Notes: generated by a model not told the origin, from the letters alone. A DNA stretch of 64,000 nt from Omphiscola glabra (GCA_964017045.1 OZ024807.1:21746053-21810052); one strand, 5' to 3'; counted from the stretch's first letter, positions 24,170-36,201 are shown. Program-made: numbers and translations.

Positions 24170-24266
24170 ATTGCCACCCTATTAGTTTTCGTTTATCTCG
24201 ATCATCGATTATCTCGGCGCTTTTTGGCAAATCCCTAGAAGCCGGTGAAATAACCGGGTTCTGCTG
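24170..24266 (-). mobile_element. pogo/Tigger-like MITE end
   Basis: On the minus strand the element begins CAGCAGAACCCGGTTATTTC immediately beside a TA at 24267-24268. It is the inverted counterpart of the fuller element at 59472-60271. Confidence 0.55.
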
Positions 24267-24423
24267 TAATTCATTTGTGAAAGGAAATGGCAACATTATG
24301 ACGATAATTCCTACACGACATTGCATGATATTTTTACAGCATTGGAAATATAAATATGCTACTTTTGGAATCTTAGTTTGGAGCTGAAACTATTCACAGC
24401 GCTTACCTTTGCGGAGACATAAT

Positions 24424-24510
24424 ATAAGATAAATAGAAATAAGATAAGACAAATTGAAACAAGATAAGACAAATGGAAATAAGATAAGACAAATGGAAAT
24501 AAGACAAACC
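24424..24510. repeat. 20-bp minisatellite
   Basis: Four to five copies of AAGATAAGACAAATGGAAAT. The inverted counterpart is at 59225-59325. Confidence 0.85.
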
Positions 24511-25559
24511 AGTCATCGCTGCCAAAAGTACGGACTTGCCGGACGACGAGAGAAAATTACGGACAAATGAGGACGTAAAAATTAGTATGGTCAACGGGGT
24601 CATTTTACGAATTTGATGATTATCTTATTTCAAGTATTTTCTTTTAGGACAGCTACAACATTTTATAACCAGAGAAAAAAATATTGTCATTCGTTAATGG
24701 AACTATTAAAACTTCCGTTAAAGAAAACGTCATTGTTTATTCCAGTCAACATGCTTTCTTACTTACGGCTAAGTCAGATAAAATGGTTCGCTTCGAACAG
24801 GGGTTCGCTTCGAACAGGGGTTCGCACACTGATTTATTCAGTGGGCCGGTACATTGTCTCTCAGACTCTTTTGGGGGCCCGAGTGCATATTTAAAGAAAA
24901 AAAGAGAAAACGATTTCATACGTAAAATGTAAAATTGCAAAATAACTACAGTAAAACAACAACAACAATGGAACAAATAGAAACTATTCTTAACATCAAA
25001 TATTGATCGAAAAAAAAAAAAGAAATTTCAATTGAATACCAATTTAAACCAGCATAGCTTTTAAGTATTTCAAAATGATATAGCGATCTTAGGATTTTAT
25101 TTTACTATATCAACATGTGTCAACCAATACATCATTCAAAAGAATATTAAAAATTGCTAATGTGTTCGTTACTGTTTCAAAATAATTTGACTAAAAATCA
25201 TTTAATTAGATTTGCAATTATAACCATTTTTTTAAAGAAAATATATTTATTTATAAAAACCTATTTTCTTCAAGTCTGACTGAACATTTTAATGATGACC
25301 TATGTATAATTTTGTTTTAAAACAGTATATTATATTGTATTAATTGTTAACGATACAGCTAAACATTGATATCATTTTTGTTCTTACTTTCACAACTGTG
25401 GATATCGCTTAAGAAGGTATGTTGTTGTTTTTTTTCCTTTGGTGCTGTGGTTAAAATTGTTTTTTTTTTTTTAAATAAACATTAAATGAACGATTAAAAC
25501 ATTTTGTTTTTGTCTTTAAAAAGGGTTTAAACTTAAATCTCGTTTACAAGTCTTCTTGT

Positions 25560-26570
25560 TGTAGACCATCCGACGCCTTTGAAACTAATTGGTCAACTAC
25601 TACTTACGGATATACAGTGGCCATGGTCTGAAGAGCAAGACACAGCTCTTTGTGAAGTTAAGACCAAAATGAAAAAGGCTCAAGTGTTGTCATTCTATGA
25701 TCCCAGAAAAGAATTAGCTATACAATGTGATTCTATCCAAAAAAGACTTGTGGTTGTACTAATTCAAAATGGTAAGCATACGGCCTATGCTAGTCCGTCT
25801 CTGAATGACACCAAAACGAATGAAAAGGAAATGCTAGCCACTTTGTTTGCTCTAGATAAGTTTCACCAATAAACATTCGGTCGGCACACTGCATTTCAGC
25901 GTGATTATAAGCCTCTGGAAGCAATTAAAACCTCTCTCAGCCATCCCTTGTAGACTACATTGAATGATGTTGAGAATTAAAGATTATAATATAAATGTTA
26001 AGAATAAACAGTGAAGCAAAATGTACCTTGCTAATAAACTCTCAAGAGCCTATTATACAATCAACAGACGGCAATCAAGGTGTATTTGAATATATACATA
26101 TGACAAGTTTTCTGTCTCTTCTTAAAGAAAGTGTACGTGGACTGAAAGAAGAAACTCGAAAAGATAACTCTCTTCAAAGACTTAAAACTATAGTCACTTC
26201 GGGCTAGCCTGAAGACAATCATCTATGGCCTAATACATTAGCACCCTATTATAGTTTTTCTGGATGAAATGTCCATTCAGGATTGTCTGATTTTTAAAGC
26301 TGAAAGAGTAGTGGTAACTATATTCTTAAGATCCGATATGAAAAAGTATAACCATTTAACACACATGCTGTCTGAAAAGGGCACGTGAAAGTCTATTCAG
26401 GATCAGAAAGGCTGATGAAAACAAACATTTCATTTCATCTTGTGATATGTGTCCAGCCCTTCAACCGGACCAACAGAAAGAGACTCTAATGCGTCATGAG
26501 ATCACAACAGCCCTTTAACCATACCAACAGAAAGAGACTCTAATGAGTCATGAAATCCCAAAACAATAAT
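25560..26570 (+). mobile_element. Ty3/gypsy pol relic: RNase H, linker and zinc-binding region
   Basis: Translation across frames matches gypsy-type polymerase: WPWSEEQDTALCEVK and FYDPRKELAIQCD (RT/RNase H junction), TNEKEMLATLFALDKF, GRHTAF..DYKPLEAI (about 25875-25930), MLRIKDYNINVK and LANKLSRAY (about 25970-26050), then the GWPED...PYYSF, AERVVV and RARESLFRIRKADENK region near 26205-26425, followed by a CDMC...QQKETLM stretch. It carries many stops and frameshifts and lacks LTRs nearby. Dead fragment. Confidence 0.8.
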
Positions 26571-26980
26571 GTGGAAAAGTTGGTTACAAAAATACATTTT
26601 TTAAAAATAAAAATACTTTCTAAAAAAAAAAATTTCCCAAAATGTACTAAGATAAAAGTCTCCCGAAATTTCAGAGTTTTACAATCAGATCTCTAAAAAT
26701 AGCTTCAGATAAAATTATGTCGCATTAATTTATCTTGCGCTGCTCTGTCCTTTTCTTTCTTTATATGTAGTCCAATCTGTCATCTCAATTTTGACCAACT
26801 TTCTTGTTTCCAAATGAGCTGAAAAGAAAAACAAAAAACAAAACAAAATAAACCACAACAAAATTATGGATTTCGTGCACTGCGCTTTTATTAAAGATAT
26901 TACGGTAATAAATCTGAAATTTTGGCGCTACTTTATTTTAGTACATTTTTGGAATAGCGTAATCTTTCAATAGTATATTT
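26570..26980. other. AT-rich interval, nothing recognised
   Basis: Homopolymer-rich sequence after the gypsy relic. No coding signal or named repeat. Confidence 0.5.
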
Positions 26981-27760
26981 TTTTAAAGTATATATATATT
27001 CAGAAAGGTCATTGGTGACTTGTTTGTGTTCAATTGTATGTTGTCATCGTTGATTGGTGCAGTTAAAGCGTAGTCATGCATAGAGAAACGCTTAAGAGAA
27101 AACACGATGGCTGAATCACTTTACGTTCCTAAGATATCTGCAGACGTCACGAGGGTCATTGTAGGTCACTGATGACCTACTGATCATGATGTGTTGTATT
27201 GTATTTGGCGATTGGTAATTGTACAAAGTTTCAGCTCAATTGGTCGTGAGGTAATGGGCCAAAAATGAGATGCACTATAGAGTTCACTCAGGGGTAAAAG
27301 CAGATAACTGTGGACCTTCTCACCATGAAGGGCTTTATTTTCATCATTGGTGAGTGAGTATACAAAGTTTCAGCTCCATTGGAAACCAAGATTGGGTCAA
27401 AACTAAGATTGGGTCACAACTAAGATTGGGTCAAAATTAAGATTGGGTCAAAACCAAGATTGGGTCAAAACGAAGATTGGGTCAAAATTTAGATTGGGTC
27501 AAAACCAAGTTTGGGTCAAAACTAAAATGCCGTTAGAGGTCTCTCGGGGATGAATGGAGTTCACAGATGGCCTGTTTATCGTGAATACTTTTATTGTCAT
27601 TTGATATGGGTAAGTGTATATAAGTTAAACTTAATTTTGCATCAGAATTTGGTTCGAAGCTGAGATGCTTGATGAACGTCACTGAAGTCATTGATGACCT
27701 ATAATCGTGAAAAAAAATTAATTTAGGGTACAACGTTCCAGCTGAAATGGGTTTTAGGAA
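26980..27760. repeat. Dispersed repeat with internal ~200-bp periodicity
   Basis: 26995-27240 matches 31220-31470 in the same orientation (shared GTTGTCATCGTTGATTG, AAACGCTTAAGAGAAAACAC, CACTGATGACCTACTGAT). Within the left copy, phrases such as CAAAGTTTCAGCTC and TGATGACCT recur at about 200-bp spacing to 27760. Family unknown. Confidence 0.7.
27395..27526. repeat. 17-bp minisatellite
   Basis: About eight copies of AAGATTGGGTCAAAACT embedded in the dispersed repeat. Confidence 0.92.
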
Positions 27761-28560
27761 GTTGTGCATAAAATAAACAATTCAAAGAAGTTAAGAAATT
27801 ATACGATCTCTTCTTTCTGTTCTTTTGTAAGATCGATATTTTTTATACATACTTTTTCATAGACGTGTGTTAAATTATAAAGAAGAAGAACTTGGCACAT
27901 TTCTGAACAAAATAAATACTTGATGAATGTAATTTTTTTTTTTTAAATTGAAAAGTACTTCCTAAAAGTTCCTTGAGCTTCTTTGTACTTTCTTGTTTAT
28001 ACGCACGAAACATTAAGATGGAAAAAACAAGTTGTTTATCAACAAAACGTGAGACGTCGTCCGTGCCAGCTCGTTCTGTAACGCTATTTGTTATCAATGC
28101 TAACGCTTTCCAGTGGGTTATTTGTTTTTACACGTTGCGAGGTGTTGCGTGATTACTACAATAATTATGTATCGGCATGTTTACATCTTATCTTGTTGTT
28201 CTCCAACTTTTTCTGGGGGTTAACCACGCTCCGAAGTGCAGAAGCAGACCGTCAGTTGTCCTTAAACCGGCACTTTTGGCTGTCTTACTGGTAAGCACGG
28301 CTGCAGTGACGAAAAATATGGAACCGTACATTGACTAAAAGAGGTTCAAAATTCCCACTCATGGAATGCTAAAAGCTGTGTGTTTAATTACGGATGTCTT
28401 CTTCAATTTGATCATATTACTGTTTTACCCTTTTAATTTGTTGTTGTTCTTAATTTTCCTTTGTTCATTACAAATACGATCTGTGAAGTGGGCTTAGGAA
28501 TACGTCCATTATTTTTTTTATTTTTTTTAAATAGTGTATCACAAAACATTACCTAAGTGA
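27760..28560. other. Non-coding interval
   Basis: AT-rich sequence. No supported gene; short open frames lack family similarity. Confidence 0.5.
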
Positions 28561-28564
28561 CAGT

Positions 28565-29358
28565 GAGCCAGTCACCAATTAAGAGCCCCTTTTATGGGTG
28601 AACATACAATCAAACTTGAGCCAGCCACTAACTGAGGGCCCCTAGTTTGTATGAACATACAATACAATTTGAGCCAGCCACTAACTGAGGGCCCCTAGTA
28701 TGTGTGAACATACAATTAAACTTGAGCCAGCCACTACCTGAGGGCCCCTAGTTTGTATGAACATACAATACAATTTGAGCCAGCCACTAACTGAGGGCCC
28801 CTAGTATGTGTGAACATACAATTAAACTTGAGCCAGCCACTACCTGAGGGCCCCTAGTTTGTATGAACATACAATACAATTTGAGCCAGCCACTAACTGA
28901 GGGCCCCTAGTATGTGTGAACATACAATTAAACTTGAGCCAGCCACTACCTGAGGGCCCCTAGTTTGTATGAACATACAATACAATTTGAGCCAGCCACT
29001 AACTGAGGGCCCCTAGTATGTGTGAACATACAATTAAACTTGAGCCAGCCACTACCTGAGGGCCCCTAGTTTGTATGAACATACAATACAATTTGAGCCA
29101 GCCACTAACTGAGGGCCCCTAGTATGTGTGAACATACAATTAAACTTGAGCCAGCCACTACCTGAGGGCCCCTAGTTTGTATGAACATACAATACAATTT
29201 GAGCCAGCCACTAACTGAGGGCCCCTAGTATGTGTGAACATACAATTAAACTTGAGCCAGCCACTACCTGAGGGCCCCTAGTTTGTATGAACATACAATT
29301 AATCTTGAGCCAGCCACTAACTGAGGGCCCCTATTATGTGAAACATAAAATAAAACTT
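28565..29358. repeat. 53-bp tandem repeat organised as a 106-bp dimer
   Basis: Fifteen 53-bp units, each with GAGCCAGCCACTA and CTGAGGGCCCCTAGT. Two unit types alternate strictly: one with TTTGTATGAACATACAATACAATTT-type endings, the other with ATGTGTGAACATACAATTAAACTT-type endings. The outer units are divergent. The first type contains the short palindrome GTATGAACATAC. It ends just before the conserved promoter region of tolloid copy 2. Confidence 0.95.
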
Positions 29359-29673
29359 ATAAGGCGGAAAAAGAAATCTATATATAAAAGAAGTAGGCTG
29401 ACTCGAAAAAATGACTTTTTAAAAAAAACAACTCGTTAGACCATTATGTTTTAATAACGAATGACAATAGTTTTTATATTTCTATTAAGCCTTCTCAGAG
29501 AACATACTTAACATAAGCATAATCATTAAATTCGTGATATAAAGTGTTTGCAATGCTTACAAAAACATAACGACACAAATTTACCTTAACAAGTTTCAGA
29601 TTTTAAGAACCGCGATAAAAATATTCCTCACCTGGTGGAAAATACCCAAACGGCGTCCTTGAGTCAGGAGAGG

Positions 29674-29705
29674 TATATATTTGAATGAATGTCTTATTTC
29701 TCACA
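29674..29705 (+). promoter_or_regulatory. Candidate core promoter of tolloid copy 2
   Basis: A TATATAT box at 29674-29680 lies about 28 bp before a CACAG initiator-like sequence at 29702. The surrounding 29640-29830 aligns with 500-690 upstream of copy 1, where the box is degenerate. Inferred from conservation and spacing only. Confidence 0.4.
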
Positions 29706-29812
29706 GACGTGACTGTACTCTCGACATCAAATCACACTGTGTGTTGAGTCTATTCTTCTGTTGTTTGGAATATTTTGCTCCTAATGTCAGTCTTATTAAT
29801 TAACTTTCATAG
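29703..29812 (+). other. Putative non-coding first exon, tolloid copy 2
   Basis: Conserved with the region before copy 1 and ending at the donor CATAG/GTAGGA (intron starts 29813). Contains no long open frame. The 5' end is inferred from the TATA position. Confidence 0.45.
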
Positions 29813-31219
29813 GTAGGAATCTGATTTTTTTTTCTTTTTGTGTGATTATTTTTTGCTATCACAAAAAATCAGTTATCACAATGACTTCCTAGCATTTTTT
29901 TCCTCATTTAAAGTCAGAAAGATGAAAATCAGTGATGACTCTTCGTACATTTCTCTATCTTTTAGACATAAATTTGGTTTTGATGTTTGCTAACAATGGC
30001 TAAAAATATACTTGTAATAACGTAGGCCTCTAACATTAATTAAATAAGGAATTTACATATTAATACTGACAAAAATGAAAATGTTTATAAATATGCATAT
30101 GCAAGAAAAAACAACATTTGTTGAATAACAAACAATCCAGACTTGCCTATAAACACAGGAACCATAAAGAAGCACAAACTACCAATTAAGCCTGATTTGA
30201 TTAATGTTGCTCATAACAGAAGATTAATACAGAATAATCAATGTTCGTGTGTAGCACGGAGTTCATATGCCGTTGACGTTAACATATCCATCATTGACAG
30301 GGTTAGCCTATAGCTGAAAAGAAGACAATTAAGAAAGGATATCTATTAGACACTCTCCTTGTAATGAGTTTATTCTCCGTTGGAGTTATCTAACCGGTAT
30401 TGAAAGGCGTCATCATCCCCGTCAGGAGCTCTGTATTCTCACCTGGCATGTCTGTCTTTCTGACGATTTTTTAAAATTTTTGCAACGGTTCTCACAATAT
30501 TTGTATTATTATATTTTGTATCGATTTAAATTGATGTATTTATGAGAAAAAAAACTAAATCATGTTGATTTTTTTTTTAATAATCATTATTTTTTTTGTT
30601 ATTTATTTCATCAAAACTTAACTCATGTCAAAGGTTTTATTATTAACATTTAATTACGAATTATATTTAATATATATTTCTACGACACAAAAGCTTACTA
30701 AATAAAAACGTATCTCTAACGGCTGCTGCATTAATAATAAAATGCATGATAAATTCAGTGTCACTGCTTATATTTAAACGGATGGCTAACAGATTGTTCG
30801 CGCTCAAAGTTTGTCTTTTTTTGGTTTAATTTACTAAAGTTATTGACACAGTTTTACTAAGCTATATATAATAGTCAAACGGTTAAACAGTAACGACTTT
30901 AATTTAAACTTAACACAATAATATCCAAAAGAAGAAATGTATGATTGCGTAGAATTAAGATATACTTTGAATCACATCTCTTAAATTCAATTTATGTAAT
31001 AATTTTCAAACATTTCATTTCACTTGAAAATCTTATGAACAAAATCTTTATGTACACAAGTTTCTTTTATCATAATTGCTCAAATTTTTTTGGTAAGCTT
31101 TTTTTTTTTTTTTCAAAAGTGCTTTTTTTAAATGTATATATCCTTTTTTTTTAAAGTTTGGTTTGGAAGATTTTTTTGGAGATCAGGAAGTGTGCTGAAA
31201 CAAATCACAAAAAAAGCAT

Positions 31220-31470
31220 GAAGCGCCCAATAAATACAATATCGTGATAGGTCAGTGGTGACCTTTTTTTTGTTGGTCAATTTGATGTTGTCATCGTTGA
31301 TTGTTATAGGTCAAGTGTAATCATGCAGAAAGAAACGCTTAAGAGAAAACACGATGCCTCGATCACTTTCCTTTCCTAAGATATCTGCAGAGGTCACGGG
31401 GGTCACTGGAGGTCACTGATGACCTACTGATTATGGTGTGTGGTATTGCATTCGGGGATTCTGTAACCAT
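31220..31470. repeat. Dispersed repeat, second copy
   Basis: Direct-orientation match to 26995-27240, about 75-80% by eye. Family not recognised. It abuts the gypsy relic that follows. Confidence 0.7.
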
Positions 31471-31779
31471 AACACAGTCACATTTTACTATTTTTATCAT
31501 TTGACTTAACAAAAGTAGAAGAATGTGAAAAAGTTGAATTTCTGCACAAGTTATGTTCAAATAAATTCGTTTTCTTTTTCTTCTACATCATATTTGTAGT
31601 TATATGTAATTATCTGAAATGTAGTCTCGTCTGTTACTTCTATGTCATGTTTTATGCTTTTGTATTGCCTTGTGTAACTGTAATGGATGAAATGCCTTTT
31701 TGTAATATACATTTTTGTTTTAGCCTGATTTCTTAAAAGTAATATCCTCAGGATTATACCTAATTCTAACAAAGGAATT

Positions 31780-32440
31780 TTGACTTCTTCATTTTCTTCT
31801 TTAGTTAAGACATTTACAATTTTTTATGGCATTTTCATTCTCAATATTGATTATTCTTCACCTTATATAACTTCTTCTAAAACGTTTCGCACTGGTTTAG
31901 GTGTTGATAACATTTTCTTAGTAAATAAATGTAAAATAGTTTGTTTTTTTTACCATTGACACCTATTATGTAATCTACATTACTGCATTCTCTATCACGA
32001 TGTGGGTATCATGTCACTCATATTCAAATCCTACTTTCTGTGGTAAAAAAAGCAAATACATTTTCGTGGGGTGCTTGTTCCCTTAAATATCTGTTGACTT
32101 TATCTCTATCCTTACTGTTTTTATTGTGTAAGATTGTCTTAGCATGCTGCACAGCATACATAATTTCTTATCCTTGTCTTGGTTACAATATCATATGAAA
32201 AAAGCAGGTGTTTCTTTATTCAGTAAAAATTCCGTGTGTACTATTTCTAATGCGTTTCTAGGTTTCGTTACAAAGACAAGCTCAAGTGTTGGAAACCTCT
32301 TGTTTCATCTGGTATTTCTATGTAGGCAAAAAGACATAGGGGTAAAAAGTGGTGCCAATCTCCTCGTTTGTCATTGACAACTTTCTTTAACATCATCTTA
32401 AATGGTTGTTTAGCTCTTTCAACTGAAATATCTCATTAGG
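31780..32440 (-). mobile_element. Ty3/gypsy integrase C-terminal relic
   Basis: Minus-strand translation across frames shows the late integrase signature: MLKKVVNDKRGDWHHFLPL followed by FAYIEIPDET, then a degenerate FELVF..RNALEI segment, a RDKVNRYLREQA stretch, and NVDYIIGVNGKKNKLF near 31960-31990, which matches the module before the end of gypsy pol. Many stops. No LTR identified. Together with 25560-26570 it covers complementary parts of one pol gene. Confidence 0.7.
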
Positions 32441-32940
32441 AAATGGCGTCAGCGGGCCGTCGAGCTTGCGCTTCTTATGCCCTCCCTGGCGCCCACCCAC
32501 ACATGCCAGCCGCCGGGTTTCCCCGACGTCGGGCCGTGCGGGGGAACGCCAGAGATATCCCCGTGCGTGAAGCGTCCCCACCAGCAACCGCTCGATCGGG
32601 TTTGCCGATGGAGACCCTCCCCGCCCTTGAGACATCTGGTCGACCGAAGACGCTGTGTTTCAAGCGTCCGCAGTCCACTTTCCTAGGGGTCGGGACGGTA
32701 AATTAACGTCCTAATATCTACCCCCACCCCCCCCCCCCCCGGGAAGCATCGGACGCCCTCTAAGAGGGATTCTACAGTGGGTTTCCACCTCCCAACTAAT
32801 TCGCGAAGTAGCTGGGACGAAACGGTTGCCTAGGAGCAGCTCTCTCAGGGCTGTGTTTTTAGAATCACCGGCCATAGGCTTCCACCACAGCCTATCGACT
32901 CATATCCCTTAACGGAAACTTGTAATCATGTAATCTTTCA
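32441..32940. other. GC-rich island of unknown origin
   Basis: About 500 bp clearly richer in G+C than the surrounding sequence, abutting the gypsy relic at 32440 without a gap. It contains a 13-14 base C run (about 32727-32740). Short open frames occur on both strands, but none resembles a known protein. It could be the 5' UTR of a non-LTR element, an rDNA-spacer fragment or a CpG island; I cannot decide. Confidence 0.45.
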
Positions 32941-32973
32941 ACTACACAATTCGCTTTTCGTATTTATCTAGCG

Positions 32974-34318
32974 CAGGGGTCACCTAACCTTTTTTTTTTA
33001 AGGTGGCCGAATAACTGACAAAATAACGAGCGCTGAAGGTATAATCGTTACGTGCAAAGACAAAAAACTAAGTTTATTATACCATGTTCATCATGTGTGA
33101 CTGGTGTTCAATGCACAAAAACAACCAACACATTTATTTATTAAAAAGTTACAAAAGGAACTGACGTTAGTAAAAAAAATAGTCACATCAGACATAATGC
33201 GCAAATATACGAATCTCACAAACTAAGCAGCAAAAATGTTCATGAGAATTGTGAAACTGACGTTTGGCTGTCAAGATATCATTAATGTTTGGTTTGGAAT
33301 TGCTGCATCCAATCAGGAGAATGGATTCAAATATTCATCAGTCAACCTATAAAATTAACACCACCACATTTTCGCGATGATATTGGTGATGGTAATATTG
33401 TTTCTTGGTGCGTTTTTTATAATTAACTCGCATGACACGGAAATTGTCATATTAGCATAGTCTCCTTAAGGAAAGTTTTTTGTAATCCTCGCTTTTGTTT
33501 TCTTCGTTGCTGTATGACGTAATTTTGTGACATAATTACTTCGTTCGGCGAACCGATGCGAGTTTAATTTTTTATACAACATTATGCTTTGAACACTCCT
33601 CTTCATTTCACCCATTTACATTTTGTAGTAGTTATCAGACTATAATATTTTAGTGAGGAACAGGCTTAATATATAAGGATTCTTTTTTTAAAATTAGTTT
33701 TACTAATAAATCTGAAGTTACTCGCAGGTTTTTAAAATGATGTCATCATTTGTTAATTAATGCTTTATGCTGATCTGACTTCGCGTTGAACCAGGTTAAA
33801 TTTCACCAGTAAATTTATTTTTTTCCAGAGACAGACTGTGATAATGTGAGCTATAAGCTCATTCAATATAAATTAATATCTATAGCAAATACACGTTTGC
33901 AAAACAAAGTGACAGTAGATAGAAATATTAAGGTCGGTTATATATGTTTACAAGTTACCTTTTCTCACACCAGCTTAACACGATCCCATTGGACACTGCG
34001 ATGCGAGTAGTTATTGCATTCATTATATACACTGTATGTTTATTCACGTACTATTAAGATATTGTTTTGTACGATTTTGAGAAGATATTATACGCTTTTA
34101 GTAGTTTGAGGTTAAACAGGTCTGCGAATCTAGATAATTTAAAATTAAAAAATGATAAATTTAAGGCGCATAGCAGCCAGGATATATCTGCGCGTTTAAA
34201 AACCTCCAAGTATTCTAAATATAATTTTTAAATTGTATCACAACGTTTTATACGGTAAATCAAGCAAATTCAAGTACCGTCGAGTGCCGGATGAACTGAC
34301 CCCGCGGGCCGTTGTTTG
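32974..34318 (+). mobile_element. Probable non-autonomous hAT element
   Basis: Left end CAGGGGTCACCTAACC followed by AGGTGGCCGAATAAC; right end region ...GACCCCGCGGGCCGTTGTTTGG near 34300-34318. Both are typical hAT-type terminal motifs. The interior is AT-rich without transposase. Exact right end and target duplication were not resolved. Confidence 0.4.
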
Positions 34319-34319
34319 G

Positions 34320-36140
34320 AATTACATCTATGTATGTATTCTTCTATGTTTCAATGCCATTCAGTTTGCTCATTGTAAGTTCATTCATTGATAGTATTTT
34401 TTTCCCCTCCTATTTGATACGCTTGAATGGCAATTTTTTTTTCTGACTGGATGGAAACAAGAAGATGAATAGTTATTTTCTCTTTAACCACTTGTGGCTA
34501 TTTTTGTAAACATAAAAGGCAGCAAACAATCAATTCATGTCCTTTGATAAATAATAAATATAATTACCAATTCTATGACCTGGTCAATTATAAAAAAAAA
34601 AAACACTCCATTATGGCGTTAGGGTTATTTATTTCAATTGGAGTTAATCTCATCTATGAAATAGGTCAGCAAAAAAACGTATCTGTCCAAGCATGTGAAT
34701 CATCGCATTGTTTTCAAATATGTTTGTTGAAACCTTTCTCTATAAAAAACTTAAGCTTTATTGTAGTGCTTCCCCAAATTGCTCTTTCATAATTTCATAT
34801 TATGTTTATGTTCTGCAGACACGCTAACGAGTTTCTAGTTGACCCTGGCACAACTGAAAATATTTCAACTTCCCAGTCTTTTCTGTAACTTTTTTGCAAA
34901 CTGCATTCTTCTTCAAAAATGATTTTTTTAAATACACAAATTTCTTCTTTTTATGGTTAAAATGTTATGTTTAATGCGTGCTCTTTTTTTTTGTGATCGA
35001 GCTTGTGACATTTTACTGCTATAGGTTTTATATTGTTTGTCTTATTATCACAATCAAATCTCTCCATTTTAATGAGTAAGGTCTTCTAGTAGCTCTTTCA
35101 TCTCTCTATTCTTCATGTTTTCGTTCATTCCTCTCTTTTTTTTTTCCGAGATCTTTTTTTTGTTCTCGTTTTGCTTTTTCAACAAATTTCTATAATTCAC
35201 CTTCTTCATATCCTGCGCCTTAGCTATCTAAATCTCGTCTTTGTAAAATTTCATTTTTCAAATTTATATTTACATTGACATTAAAGTGTATTATGTGTTA
35301 ATTCAATTTCAAAAATTTATTTAAAAAAACAATGTATATGAGAAAGGGTATACATGCGTATAAGTTAAACATGCTAAATGAAATCAAATGAATTAACAAC
35401 AATGTTTCTAAACATTAAACAAATATCTCACCTACAGGACTAAATAAAAACAAGACCATATTTGTGAAAGATTGATAGTCCAAACATTAGCAGAAATCAG
35501 GACAAATAATATATGACAATGCCTATTGTTAATTAATGATAAAAAAGTCATAAACGATTAAAGCAATATAAATTGTTTGTATGCTAAAATACAAATGATT
35601 TTTATTATTTATTTCATTAAAAGTGTTTGATTAATTATCAGCAATAAGCGTTAAGAAAGATTTAATGGGAGAATAAATTAGACCTTTTGACATACACTAA
35701 TGCACACAATTGATAATAATTTGATACATAATATAAATATGTCAAAGTTCTTAAGAAACGCTAGATCTTATCACAATGGCACATATCAGAAATATATCGC
35801 AATCATACATTACTCGCTACTTTTCTTCTTTAGCTTGTTCATATTCAGAGCCCTGTTCATAATGACTAGTTTAAGTATCCAAAAAAATTAATACACCTGT
35901 CAGTGTCTTTTTAAAGTTGCTGAAATGTCATTGGTATTTATAGAAAAATAGGTTGGGTTTTTTTTTTAGTTTTGTATTTCACATTCTATAACTCTGTACG
36001 TTACATAGAAAATAAGCAACACTATTTACCATTGTATTTGATTAAGGATAATACTTTAAAATGTTTTATACAAACAAGCAAACTGTCTGTTTAACTATCA
36101 CACCAGCAGAAAAATGTATCCAATATTTTGTTTTTTACTT
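34320..36140. other. AT-rich interior of the putative intron
   Basis: Pyrimidine-rich and AT-rich sequence (34800-35260 in particular). No gene or repeat family recognised. Confidence 0.5.
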
Positions 36141-36192
36141 TATATTACAGATAATCAGGTTTTCAAGTTACATCATTTCTCACCAAATCCAT

Positions 36193-36201
36193 CAGCTATA
36201 A
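36193..36201 (+). promoter_or_regulatory. TATA-like box close to the tolloid copy 2 start codon
   Basis: CTATAAAAT lies about 40 bp before the ATG. Copy 1 has GATATAAATA in the same place (1751-1760) and copy 3 only AAAATAAAAT. It could be a minor downstream promoter, but chance in AT-rich sequence is equally possible. Confidence 0.25.

Larger units (their letters stand above)
23855..25565 (-). repeat. Inverted paralogous block (matches 57895-59905 reversed)
   Basis: The reverse complement of this block aligns with 57895-59905. Correspondences: 25320-25420 with 58040-58130, 24780-25010 with 58445-58870, 24400-24600 with 59130-59330, 24170-24268 with 59472-59570, and 23860-24010 with 59745-59900. 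In copies 1 and 3 the equivalent sequence leads directly into the tolloid upstream block, so this region is inverted in the copy 2 unit. Confidence 0.88.
29813..36150 (+). other. Putative 5'-UTR intron of tolloid copy 2
   Basis: A 6338-bp interval from GTAGGA to the acceptor TATATTACAG at 36141-36150. It has been enlarged relative to copy 1 by a dispersed repeat (31220-31470), a gypsy relic (31780-32440), a GC-rich island (32441-32940) and a probable hAT element (32974-34318). The remaining parts are AT-rich with no gene seen. Confidence 0.45.

Noticed and set aside
32441..32940. Ribosomal RNA fragment
   Set aside because: GC content suggested it, but I could not match any conserved rRNA core motif, so I list it as unknown.
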